Shown piece after piece: positions 1-9,203 of a DNA stretch of 64,000 nt. The stretch covers positions 248,001 to 312,000 of the forward strand of contig NZ_JAMJFL010000003.1 of NCBI RefSeq assembly GCF_023544665.1, in the 5' to 3' direction. A program made the translations under genes and the position numbers. Within the stretch, counting starts at the first letter, position 1. Every line of letters begins with the position of its first letter. The notes below the pieces were generated by a model. It was not told where the DNA came from. It searched no databases and worked only from the letters and a program-made list of their open reading frames with translations. Source of the DNA: Streptomyces sp. YS415. GTDB lineage: Bacteria > Actinomycetota > Actinomycetes > Streptomycetales > Streptomycetaceae.

Positions 1-627
1 CGGGAACTCCACGTCCGAGCACGAGTAGTACGTGTCCGGCGTGCTGCTGTTCTGCCACACCGTGTACAGCACGTGCCGCCCCGTCCGGTCGGCCGGCAGG
101 GTCGCCCGGATCCGGTAGGCGCCGTCCGTCAGCGCGGGGTCCCGCACCTCGGCGAAGGGCCGCTCCGGCAGGTCGGACCAGGTGAGCGGCCGGGCGGGGT
201 CGTAGCCCTGCCGGGTGAGGTAGAGCCGGAAGGTGCCGGTGTGCGGGATCGTCGAGGCGTACCGCAGGGTCAGCGCGGCACCCGGCCGCAGCCGGGTCGA
301 CGGCCAGTCGGAGCGGGGCAGGTCCAGACCCCGGTAGGCGGGCAGGCCGCCGCTGCACAGCTGTCCGTCGGGGACGATCCGCCGGTCCTGGCCGTTCACG
401 TTCGCGATGCGCAGGTTGTCCCAGGCGGTGAACGGGGCGCCGTTCGCGGCGACGGCGGCCCGGCACGCGGCCGACCGCGCGGCATCGCCGCCCTCGGGCG
501 AGCAGGCCCGCACCCGGCTGACCGGATCGGTGGGCGCGCCGTGGGCGGCGGCCGGGGTCGCGGCCCCCAGGGCGAGCAGCAGCGGGGCCGCCGCCACGAG
601 GGCGCGCCGGGCGCGGGTCCGGGTCAT
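1..627 (-). CDS. AA10 lytic polysaccharide monooxygenase (chitin-binding type), partial
   Basis: The gene begins with ATG at 627 and runs off the left window edge, so its C terminus is missing. It has a basic, Ala/Leu-rich Sec signal peptide ending AAA just before His29. The mature protein would therefore start with His-Gly, the N-terminal half of the AA10 copper histidine brace. A second candidate copper ligand is the His in the segment reading ASTIPHTGTF. Near the edge, the stretch HVLYTVWQNSSTPD followed by YYSCSDVEF is highly typical of streptomycete AA10 enzymes. The family oxidatively cleaves chitin or cellulose outside the cell. No carbohydrate-binding module is visible in the part present. 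It is transcribed divergently from the S8 protease. Assignment to AA10 is firm; chitin versus cellulose preference cannot be told. Confidence 0.9.
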   Translation of the reverse strand, partial: MTRTRARRALVAAAPLLLALGAATPAAAHGAPTDPVSRVRACSPEGGDAARSAACRAAVAANGAPFTAWDNLRIANVNGQDRRIVPDGQLCSGGLPAYRGLDLPRSDWPSTRLRPGAALTLRYASTIPHTGTFRLYLTRQGYDPARPLTWSDLPERPFAEVRDPALTDGAYRIRATLPADRTGRHVLYTVWQNSSTPDTYYSCSDVEFP

Positions 628-987
628 GTGAAGGGTCTCCTCGGCCGGGGCGGGACGGACTGCCGCTGACCAGTACGGGGCGCGGACCCGGGGCGTTCAG
701 CGGGCACGGGCCCGTGCAAAAGGGGACACAGGCGGTCAACTCCCGGACGGCGAGGGTTCGTTTCCGGCCGGATCGAGGGTTTCCCCTGTATCCCTATGAC
801 CTTCTGTTTGCCTATCGTTCCTGCACAGCCGACCCACAGGTAACCCCGGACGGATCGGCCCCCCACCGCGCCTGGCCGGCCACTGCGCACGCTTTCGGTT
901 TTCGGTTCACCCCCCTCCGCTTCGAGGACGAAGCGCATCGACCGCCGCTCCGCGCTGCCCGGAGCACGGCCACGAAAGGCCAAGCCC
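628..987. other. Divergent intergenic region between the LPMO and S8 protease genes
   Basis: These 360 bp separate two divergent secreted-enzyme genes and must hold both promoters. The part around 780-850 is clearly less GC-rich than its surroundings, as expected for promoter DNA. I could not pick out a convincing -35/-10 pair, nor a CebR-like or DasR-like palindrome of the kind that often precedes LPMO genes. No credible small gene is seen. Confidence 0.5.
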
Positions 988-2787
<1,800 letters not shown>

Positions 2788-2808
2788 GCGAGCCGTTCCA
2801 CTGAAGCG

Positions 2809-2849
2809 GACGGGTCGGCCGGTGCGGATGGGGCACCGGCCGGCCCGTC
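2809..2849. terminator. Bidirectional hairpin terminator between the S8 protease and reductase genes
   Basis: A near-perfect inverted repeat has a left arm beginning GACGGGTCGGCCGGTGC, a six-base loop GGATGG and a right arm ending GGCACCGGCCGGCCCGTC. The only flaw is one unpaired base. It lies between two convergent stop codons (2787 and 2851) and has no U tract, as is usual for streptomycete terminators. Confidence 0.75.
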
Positions 2850-2850
2850 G

Positions 2851-3711
2851 TCACGTCCCGTCCCTGAAGGCGCCCAGATGATCCCGCGCCCACTCCCGGT
2901 AGCTCCCCGCGGGCCGCCCCAGCAGCTTCGCGACCGTCGGGTCCACCTGCGTCTTCGCCCCGGCCCTTCCGCGTGCCGCGCTCTCGGCGAGTGCCTCGGC
3001 GATCGGCGCCGGATAGCGGACGCGCAACCGGCTCAGCGCCTCGGCCACGGTCAACTCCTCGAAGCGCACCGGACGTTCCAGCAGCTCACCGAGGATGCGG
3101 GTCTGATCCGCGGCGCTGATCGCCTCGGGTCCGGTGAGCGCGTACGTCCGACCGGCGTGCGCGTCGGGCTCCAGCAGGGTCAGCGCGGCCACGTCGGCGA
3201 TGTCCCGCGGGTCGACGGTGGCGTTGACCGCGCTCCCGCCCGCCGCCCGTACGACACCCTCGGCGCGGACGGAGTGGGCCCAACCCAGGGTGTTGGACAT
3301 GAACGCGCGCGGCCGGAGGAGGGTCCACGGCAGGCCCGAGGCCGTGAGGAGCTGCTCGTTGCGGCGCTGCCAGGCCGTGATCAGGTCGGTAGCGTCGGGG
3401 TCGGTGACCGCCAGCGCGGACAGCTTCACCACCTGTCGTACCCCGCACGCGCGCGCCGCCGTCAGGAAGTGCTCGTCATGGGTGTGGGTCAGCGGGTTCG
3501 CGGAGACCAGCAGGGCGGAGGTCACACCGGTCAGGGCGCTCCGCAGACTCCCCAGGTCGTCGAAGTCTCCGCCGCACACCTCCACTCGGGGACCGGAGAG
3601 GTCCGCGGCCCGGTCCGGCCGGCGGGTCAGCAGACGCAGCGCGGTGGTGCCGCGCAGCCTGCGCGCGACCAGGCCGCCGACGGTTCCGGTCGCCCCGGTC
3701 AGCAGGATCAC
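2851..3711 (-). CDS. NmrA-like NAD(P)-binding reductase of the GBL locus
   Basis: A 286-residue Rossmann-fold protein starting at GTG 3711. The N-terminal dinucleotide motif is TGATGTVGG (glycines 6, 9, 12). The sequence that follows (strand, Asp/Arg-rich turn, GDFDD, substrate lobe) matches the NmrA/atypical short-chain dehydrogenase group, which includes NAD(P)H:quinone-type reductases. It lacks the usual SDR YxxxK signature. Its GTG start overlaps the stop of the upstream receptor gene by 4 bp (GTGA), so the two are probably translated together. In known GBL loci a reductase acts after AfsA-type condensation, and an NAD-dependent dehydrogenase-like gene (scbC) sits beside scbA. A role in GBL maturation or modification is therefore plausible but inferred only from position. 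Confidence 0.8.
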   Translation of the reverse strand: MILLTGATGTVGGLVARRLRGTTALRLLTRRPDRAADLSGPRVEVCGGDFDDLGSLRSALTGVTSALLVSANPLTHTHDEHFLTAARACGVRQVVKLSALAVTDPDATDLITAWQRRNEQLLTASGLPWTLLRPRAFMSNTLGWAHSVRAEGVVRAAGGSAVNATVDPRDIADVAALTLLEPDAHAGRTYALTGPEAISAADQTRILGELLERPVRFEELTVAEALSRLRVRYPAPIAEALAESAARGRAGAKTQVDPTVAKLLGRPAGSYREWARDHLGAFRDGT

Positions 3712-4376
3712 GGTTCGGCCCCCTGCATCAGCTGGGCCTCCTCGTCGAGCGAGGCGAGGATCCGCACGCCCCGGTCCGGGGCGGTGTCGATCCGGACCAG
3801 CAGCGCCGGTACCGCGATGCTCGGCAGGACGTGCGCCCACAGCACCGAGAGGCGGTGCGCGAGATCCTCCCGCCCGGTCAGCGCCCGGGACATCAGCTGG
3901 ATACCGGCGAACGAGCCGACCAGCAGTTCCACCGTGTCCCTCGGCACGACCGTGGGCAGCAACTCGCCCTGCTTGTCCGCCTCTTCCAGCAGGTCGATCA
4001 GCCGGTCCGCCCATTGCCGGAACGGACCGCTGTGATCGACGCCGGGGGGTGTGCACTGGTCCACGGTCAGGCGCACACTGCCCTGCAGCAACGGGTTGTG
4101 CATGAGCCTCCGGCCGAGGACGTAGCCCATGTCCACCATTTCCTGGAGCTTGCACGGCTGCGGCGGCACCGCACCGAACGGCACCTGCTCGTCCAGGACG
4201 GCCTGGGCGAGCGACTCCTTGGAAGGGAAGTGGAAGTACAGGGCGCCCTTGGTGACTTCGGCGCGCTCCAGCACCATGGAGATGGTCGTCGAGGCGTAGC
4301 CGTGCTCGTCGAACACCGCGCCAGCGGCCTCCAGGATGGCTCTGCGCGTCCTGATGGCGCGCTCCTGCTTCGCCAT
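3708..4376 (-). CDS. ArpA/ScbR-like gamma-butyrolactone receptor (TetR family)
   Basis: A 222-residue TetR-family repressor. Its N terminus (MAKQERAIRTRRAILEAA) and recognition region (VTKGALYFHFPSKE) are the hallmark of ArpA/ScbR GBL receptors. Trp122, in GPFRQW, sits where these receptors carry the conserved ligand-pocket tryptophan. The length fits the family. A good ribosome site (GAAGGGG) precedes ATG 4376. It is divergent from an afsA homologue, with an ARE-like operator between them, so it most likely represses both itself and afsA until the butyrolactone (or butenolide) binds. It is translationally coupled to the NmrA-like reductase downstream. Whether it is a true ligand receptor or a pseudoreceptor is not proven, but the pairing with afsA favours a true receptor. 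Confidence 0.9.
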   Translation of the reverse strand: MAKQERAIRTRRAILEAAGAVFDEHGYASTTISMVLERAEVTKGALYFHFPSKESLAQAVLDEQVPFGAVPPQPCKLQEMVDMGYVLGRRLMHNPLLQGSVRLTVDQCTPPGVDHSGPFRQWADRLIDLLEEADKQGELLPTVVPRDTVELLVGSFAGIQLMSRALTGREDLAHRLSVLWAHVLPSIAVPALLVRIDTAPDRGVRILASLDEEAQLMQGAEP

Positions 4377-4462
4377 AAGCGCCCCTTCGATGCGCCGAGT
4401 TGACCGGATGGCCCACAGTACGACGGCCCGGACGCGGACCGGTCCCGGTCACCCTGGTCTCA

Positions 4463-4492
4463 TTGAAAACAAACCGGTCGGCTCGTACTGTA
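4463..4492. promoter_or_regulatory. ARE-like operator between receptor and afsA genes
   Basis: The sequence AAAACAAACCGGTCGGCTCG at about 4466-4485, continuing to about 4490, contains two facing copies of the ArpA-family half-site (GG, pyrimidine, CGGT, A/T, pyrimidine, G, T/G). The right copy GGTCGGCTCGT matches at 10 of 11 positions by eye. The left copy, read on the other strand, is about as good. It lies 60-90 bp before afsA and 90-110 bp before the receptor gene, where it could repress both divergent promoters. Confidence 0.7.
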
Positions 4493-4552
4493 GCGCTCAC
4501 GGCACGGGCACCTCGCCGTCTGTCAGCACTGCCGAGGGAGCCAGGGAGAGAC

Positions 4553-5467
4553 ATGCCTGAATTGCCGCAACTCGCTGGTGTCCCGACGGTGCCCGGGCCC
4601 CTCACGGCCACCGTGCCGCGTCAGCTGGTGCATCGCGCGGCCGTGGCCGAGACCCTGATCACCGGCTGGCGCCGGACCGGAACCGACCAGTTCAGGGTAG
4701 CCGCGCAGTGGCCGCGGGCCCACCCGGTGCACGTGTCGAGCGACCGTACCGCATACGAGCCGCTGCTCGTCACCGAAACCGTCCGGCAGAGCGGGACGCT
4801 CCTCGCCCACACCGAGTACGCGGTGCCGATGGGCTACCGGTTCGTGCTTCAGGAGCTGCATGTCACCACCCGCCCCGACCGCCTCGGCGTAGGTCCCGTG
4901 CCCGCCGAACCGGACGTCGCCGTACAGATCTTCGACGTCCGCCACCGGTCCGGACGCGTGGCCGCGTTCCGCCTCTCCGCGGCCGTGACCGTCGACCGCA
5001 CGCAGGTCGCGACCGCGTACTTCGCCGCGTCCTGGACCAGCGAGCCCGTCTACCGCAGGCTGCGCGGCGGCCGTACCGCAGCCGATGTCACCGCCCTGAC
5101 CCCGCCGCCCGGGCTGTCGCCCGCCGAAGTGGACCGCACCGTGGCCGCCGATGTCGTACTCGCGCAGCCGGACCGGGCGGGGCGCTGGCAGTTGCGAGCA
5201 GATACCGCGCATCCCGTTTTCTTCGATCACCCCCTCGACCATGTCCCCGGCATGCTGCTGCTGGAGGCAGCCCGCCAGGCCGTGCAGGTGATGGGAGGCG
5301 GGAAGCGTGTGCCGGCGTCCTACCAGGCGACGTTCAACCGGTACGCCGAACTGGACCGGCCCACGTGGATCGAGGCGGAGTGGGGTGCCGACGGTGAGCT
5401 CCAAGTCGTCGGCATCCAGGGGGATTCGGCAGTCTTCGCATGCCGGGTAGGCACGGTGGCGTATTGA
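4553..5467 (+). CDS. AfsA/ScbA-family gamma-butyrolactone biosynthesis protein
   Basis: A 304-residue homologue of AfsA/ScbA. This family condenses a beta-ketoacyl-ACP with dihydroxyacetone phosphate, the key step in making A-factor-type signals. I chose ATG 4553 because GGGAG lies just upstream; a longer reading frame back to 4400 would run through the operator. Two AfsA repeats (hotdog-like halves) can be seen. The first begins at about residue 20, with VHRAAVAETLITGW and HPVHVSSDR. The second is at about 195-300, with HPVFFDHPLDHVPGMLLLEA, a signature conserved in the family. The length is close to ScbA. It is divergent from the ArpA-like receptor and is followed 70 bp later by cprB. The carbon skeleton of the signal cannot be read from sequence. 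Confidence 0.92.
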   Translation: MPELPQLAGVPTVPGPLTATVPRQLVHRAAVAETLITGWRRTGTDQFRVAAQWPRAHPVHVSSDRTAYEPLLVTETVRQSGTLLAHTEYAVPMGYRFVLQELHVTTRPDRLGVGPVPAEPDVAVQIFDVRHRSGRVAAFRLSAAVTVDRTQVATAYFAASWTSEPVYRRLRGGRTAADVTALTPPPGLSPAEVDRTVAADVVLAQPDRAGRWQLRADTAHPVFFDHPLDHVPGMLLLEAARQAVQVMGGGKRVPASYQATFNRYAELDRPTWIEAEWGADGELQVVGIQGDSAVFACRVGTVAY

Positions 5468-5486
5468 GCTATTGTGTACGGGGAGT

Positions 5487-5516
5487 AAAAAACAAACGGC
5501 ATGACCCGTTCTTTTC
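5487..5516. promoter_or_regulatory. ARE-like site upstream of cprB
   Basis: An AT-rich element lies 22-50 bp before the cprB start in otherwise GC-rich DNA. Its left half AAAAAACAAACGG and right half CCCGTTCTTTT form an imperfect inverted repeat around a six-base centre. It resembles the ARE boxes bound by GBL receptors but is weaker than the box before afsA. CprB is reported to bind its own promoter, so autoregulation here is plausible. Confidence 0.5.
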
Positions 5517-5537
5517 CGCCCCAGGAGTGTCCAGCCG

Positions 5538-6185
5538 ATGGCGAGGCAGTTACGCGCTGAACAGACCCGCGCGACGATCATCACCGCTGCCGCCGACCTG
5601 TTCGACCGGCGCGGGTACGAGTCGACCAGTCTGAGCGACATCGTCGAGCACGCCCAAGTCACCAAGGGCGCGCTGTACTTCCACTTCGCGGCCAAGGAGG
5701 ACCTGGCCCACGCCATCATGGAGCTGCAGTCCCAGGCCTCCCGCCAGATCGCCGACGAGATGGACGCGCGCGGCTACTCCTGCCTGGAGGCGCTGATGCG
5801 CACCACCTTCGGCATCACCCGGCTGTCGGTCGAGGGCCCGATCCCCCGGGCCGGACTCCGGCTCGCCACCGGGGGCGTGGCCGTGAAGGCTCCGCTACGG
5901 CACCCCTTCACGGAGTGGCTGGACATCTCGACCCGCAAACTCCTGGGCGCCGTCAAGGAGTCGGACGTCCATCAGGACGTCGACGTCGACGCCGCGGCCC
6001 ATTCCCTCGCCTGCTCCTTCGTCGGCACCCGAGTCGTCGGCCGCGCCCTCGAACCCGTCGCCCGCCAGCCCCGCCGGGTCGCCGAGATGTGGCACCTGCT
6101 GATCCGCGGCATGGTCCCGGTACCCCGCCGCCCCCGCTACCTCGCCCTCACGGCCCAACTGGAACGCGAGACGAGAGCCTGCTGA
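5538..6185 (+). CDS. cprB: CprB-like TetR-family GBL receptor homologue
   Basis: A 215-residue TetR-family regulator that I recognise as the CprB orthologue of Streptomyces coelicolor. The N terminus MARQLRAEQTRATII and recognition region VTKGALYFHFAAKE are the same or nearly so. Trp127 in HPFTEW aligns with the ligand-pocket tryptophan of CprB, and the C-terminal LIRGMVPV segment is shared. ATG 5538 follows AGGAG. CprB-type receptors affect sporulation and antibiotic production, and their natural ligand is uncertain. In S. coelicolor cprB lies two genes from the geosmin synthase. Here the two are 5.3 kb apart, with an ARMT1 protein, a P450, a hydrolase and an EEP protein in between. The 3' end is partly repeated downstream. 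Confidence 0.9.
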   Translation: MARQLRAEQTRATIITAAADLFDRRGYESTSLSDIVEHAQVTKGALYFHFAAKEDLAHAIMELQSQASRQIADEMDARGYSCLEALMRTTFGITRLSVEGPIPRAGLRLATGGVAVKAPLRHPFTEWLDISTRKLLGAVKESDVHQDVDVDAAAHSLACSFVGTRVVGRALEPVARQPRRVAEMWHLLIRGMVPVPRRPRYLALTAQLERETRAC

Positions 6186-6720
6186 CCGCGTCCCTACCGG
6201 TGTCCCGCCGTCTTCCCTACCTGGCCCACACCGGCTGGCCGGAGCGTGAGCGCGGAGGCTGCCGAGCGCGTCCTGCGCGCGATACGGCCGCCAGCCCCGC
6301 CGGGGGCCGCGTCGTGGCGCCTGCTGGTCTGCGGCATGGAGCCGGTGTCTCGCCGCTCCCGTTGCCTCGCCCGCACCGGCCTGGGGGAGCGCGTGAAGCG
6401 GGGCTGCTGAGTGCGGGCCCGTTCGACCCCGGGGCGCCAGTCCGTCAGCCGCCCGGTCATCACCCGCAGGCCCCGTGGGTGGCCGGGTCGTGGCGCCTAT
6501 TGGTCTGCGGCATGGAGCCGGTGTCTCGCCGCTCCCGCTGCCTCGCCCGCACCGGTCAGTCGGAGCCCGTGACGCATGACCGCTGAGCACGGTCCCGCTC
6601 GCCCCCAGGGGTGCCAGTCTGTCGGTCGCCGGGCAGCCAGCCCCGCTGGGTCACTGAGCCGTCAGCCCTCCCGCCCCGCTGGGTCGCCGGGCCGCCCGCC
6701 CTCCCGCCCCGCCAGTCCCG
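6065..6720 (+). repeat. Degenerate tandem copies of the cprB 3' end
   Basis: The last roughly 120 bp of cprB (6065-6183, encoding about PRRVAEMWHLLIRGMVPV to the stop) recur downstream. Copy C is at 6290-6410 and copy D at 6467-6586; both again encode SWRLLVCGMEPVSRRSRCLA and end at a TGA. A partial copy lies at 6194-6265, and shorter pieces (CAGCCCCGCTGGGTC and close variants) recur to about 6700. Copies C and D differ at only about 3 of 68 aligned core positions and are 176 bp apart. Neither has a start codon or upstream cprB sequence. This explains the 578 bp gene-free gap; I see no other gene in it. Confidence 0.8.
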
Positions 6721-6763
6721 CCGCCCCCTGCCCGGTAGGGCTGGGCGCGGTACCGTCGGCCGT

Positions 6764-7939
6764 ATGCGCGTCTCCCCGCCCGTGATCACCGGCGACGAAC
6801 CCGGCTCCTTTCCGCACCGCGTCCTCACCGAGCGGCACCCGGCGATCATCCGCCAGGTCCGCGAGGCCGTCCCGTACGGGCCCGAGCGGCAGGTGGCGCT
6901 CGACGCGCTCCTCGACCAGTGCACCAAGGGCGTGGTCGAACCCCTCCCCGCCGACGCGCACGACCGGGACCGGTGGCGGGAGTGGGGCACCACCGCCTAC
7001 GCCGGCCGGCCGTGGACCGACGTGCCGTGGCTGTGGGCGGAGAGCTACTTCTACCGCCGGCTCCTCGGCGCGACCGGCTACTTCACCCCCGGTCCCTGGC
7101 AGGGCATCGACCCCTTCCGGCCCGCCAAGCTCGCCGAACTGCACTCCACGGAGACGGACGAGGAACTGGCCGCGCTGGACGACCTCGCCCCGCTGTCACC
7201 GGACGAGCGAGACCGCGCCCTGCTGCACGGCTCCCTGTGGGGAAACCGCGCCGACCTCGGCTTCCGGCTCTCCGCCGCCGACGGCGCGGCGGCGGACGGC
7301 ACCCCGCCCCTGGTCGCCGACGACAGTGAAGCCCTGTGGTCACTGCTCCCGCCCGGCTCGGCGGCCCCGCTGCTCTGCCTGATCGCCGACAACGCCGGCC
7401 GCGAGCTCATCCCCGACCTGCTCCTGATCGCCCACCTCCTGGCCGGCGGGCGCGTCCGGCGGGCCGTCCTGCACGTCAAGCCGTACCCGTACTTCGTCTC
7501 CGACGCCACACCCGCCGACGTCCTCGACGCCCTGCACCGGCTCAGGTCGGCTGAGGGCGCGGCACGGACGTACGGCGAGACGCTGTGGGCCGCGCTGACC
7601 GACGGCCGGCTCGCCATCCGCGCCCACCCGTTCAACTGCGCGCCCCTGCCCTACGAGCGGATGCCCGCCGACTTCCGCGCGGAACTCGCCGAGGCCACGC
7701 TGACCGTGCTCAAGGGAGACCTCAACTACCGGCGCCTGGTGGGCGACCGCAGATGGCCGCCGACCACCCCCTTCGCCGACGTCACCACCGGCTTCCCGGG
7801 CCCGGTCGCCGCCCTGCGCACCCTGAAGTCCGAGGTGATCACCGGCCTGGACGCCGCCACCGAGGCCGCCTTGACCGCCGCCGAGGACCAGCGCTGGCGC
7901 ACCAGCGGCACCCACGCCCTGATCCAGGTGCGTCCCTGA
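6764..7939 (+). CDS. Damage-control phosphatase ARMT1-family (DUF89) protein
   Basis: A 391-residue protein of the ARMT1/DUF89 fold. The motif ADNAGRELIPD (Asp209, Asn210) is the metal-binding signature of these metal-dependent phosphatases, which remove phosphate from damaged or side-product sugar phosphates. The late motif KGDLNYRRLVGDRRW (about 325-340) is equally typical, and the length is normal. ATG 6764 was chosen because the frame upstream runs back into the repeat region. The convergent P450 gene begins 1 bp after its stop. The family assignment is sound; the substrate is unknown. Confidence 0.85.
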   Translation: MRVSPPVITGDEPGSFPHRVLTERHPAIIRQVREAVPYGPERQVALDALLDQCTKGVVEPLPADAHDRDRWREWGTTAYAGRPWTDVPWLWAESYFYRRLLGATGYFTPGPWQGIDPFRPAKLAELHSTETDEELAALDDLAPLSPDERDRALLHGSLWGNRADLGFRLSAADGAAADGTPPLVADDSEALWSLLPPGSAAPLLCLIADNAGRELIPDLLLIAHLLAGGRVRRAVLHVKPYPYFVSDATPADVLDALHRLRSAEGAARTYGETLWAALTDGRLAIRAHPFNCAPLPYERMPADFRAELAEATLTVLKGDLNYRRLVGDRRWPPTTPFADVTTGFPGPVAALRTLKSEVITGLDAATEAALTAAEDQRWRTSGTHALIQVRP

Positions 7940-7940
7940 C

Positions 7941-9203
7941 TCAGGTCACCCGCACCGGCAGTGACTTGATCCCGTTGATGAAGTTCGACACCAGCCGCCC
8001 GGCCGGACCCGCCGTGCGCAGCACGGGCAGCGCCCGCACCGCCTCCCGGTACAGCACCCGCAGTTGCAGCCGCGCGAAGTGCGCGCCGAGACAGACGTGC
8101 GGGCCGTCCCCGAAGGAGACATGCGGGTTCGGCGCCCGGGTCAGATCCAGCCGGTCCGGCTCCGCGAAGACCCGCTCGTCCCGGTTGGCGGAGGCATGGA
8201 AGACGACGACCTTGTCCCCGGCACGGATCCGCCGCCCGGCGAGTTCGGTGTCGTGGTCGGCCGTGCGGCGGAAGGTCAGGACGGGCGGGTGCCAGCGCAG
8301 TAACTCATCTACCGCAGAGGGGAGTTCGGTATCGCCGGCGCGGAGCCTCTCGTACGACTCCGGGTGCTCGGCGAGTGCCAGCAGGCCGCCCGGGGCCGCG
8401 CCGCGCACGGTGTCGTTCCCGGCGACGGTGAGCAGGAAGAAGAACATCTCCAGCTCCTCGGCGGTGAGTTCGGCGTCGTGCGCGAGGATGGTGAGCACGT
8501 CGTCGGCCGGGTACCGCCGCTTGTACGCGGCCAGTTGGCGGGCGTACGCGAACATGTCCCGCAGCATCGCCGGGGAGCGCGGGTTGACCGGCTTGCCCGC
8601 CTCGTCCAGCACCGGCGGGCCCGCCTCGTCGGGGTCCTGGTAGCCGATGACCCGCTGCGTCCAGTGCAGCAGCAGCCCCCGGTCCGGCTCCGGGACGCCG
8701 AGCAGGTCGGCCAGGTTGAGCAGAGCGTAGTCGTCGGTGACGGAGGCGACGAGATCGACCGTGCCGTCCCCCTCGCGGGCCGTCTCCAGGGCCCGCGCGA
8801 ACAGGTCCTGCGCGCGCTTCTCGGCGACCGCGGTGAAGCGGTCGACGCGGCCCGGGGTGAACGCCCGGCTCACCAGCCGCCGCAGCCTGCCGTGTCCCGG
8901 CGGATCCTGGTTGAGCATCATCCGCCGGATGAACGGCAGGTCCTCCGGGTCCGGGTCCCGGATCTGCGTGGCGCCCAGCCGGGACGAGTACGTCAGCGGG
9001 TCCTTGAGCACCCGGACCACGTCTGCGTGCCGGGTCACCGCCCAGAACCCGGGGCCGGCCGGCCAGCCCAGCACCTCGGGCTCGTCCTGCCAGGCCACCG
9101 GGTGATGGTCACGCAGCACACGGTAGGCGGCGTGGGGCACGCCGGTGGCGTACTGGCGCGGGTCGAAGACGTCGGGGACGGGCGGGGAGGGGCGGAAGGT
9201 CAC
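7941..9203 (-). CDS. Cytochrome P450
   Basis: A 420-residue bacterial P450 starting at GTG 9203. The I-helix oxygen-activation motif is AGNDTVR, the K-helix ExxR is in DELLRW, and the haem-binding loop is FGDGPHVCLG with the axial thiolate at Cys371. The C-terminal segment SNFINGIKSLPV and overall pattern resemble the CYP125/CYP142/CYP124-type group, which act on steroids or branched lipids, but the true substrate is unknown. Its GTG overlaps the stop of the upstream alpha/beta hydrolase gene by 4 bp (GTGA), so the two proteins are probably made together. No ferredoxin gene is adjacent. A link to the nearby GBL genes is possible but unsupported. Confidence 0.92.
   Translation of the reverse strand: MTFRPSPPVPDVFDPRQYATGVPHAAYRVLRDHHPVAWQDEPEVLGWPAGPGFWAVTRHADVVRVLKDPLTYSSRLGATQIRDPDPEDLPFIRRMMLNQDPPGHGRLRRLVSRAFTPGRVDRFTAVAEKRAQDLFARALETAREGDGTVDLVASVTDDYALLNLADLLGVPEPDRGLLLHWTQRVIGYQDPDEAGPPVLDEAGKPVNPRSPAMLRDMFAYARQLAAYKRRYPADDVLTILAHDAELTAEELEMFFFLLTVAGNDTVRGAAPGGLLALAEHPESYERLRAGDTELPSAVDELLRWHPPVLTFRRTADHDTELAGRRIRAGDKVVVFHASANRDERVFAEPDRLDLTRAPNPHVSFGDGPHVCLGAHFARLQLRVLYREAVRALPVLRTAGPAGRLVSNFINGIKSLPVRVT

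Noticed and set aside
3712..4611. Upstream extension of the reductase frame across the receptor gene
   Set aside because: The extension lies out of frame with the receptor and has no Rossmann sequence. The dinucleotide motif begins right after GTG 3711, so the short start is correct.
6290..6586. Possible small genes in the copies of the cprB 3' end
   Set aside because: They lack a start codon and ribosome site, and align only to the last third of CprB, so they are decayed repeats rather than genes.
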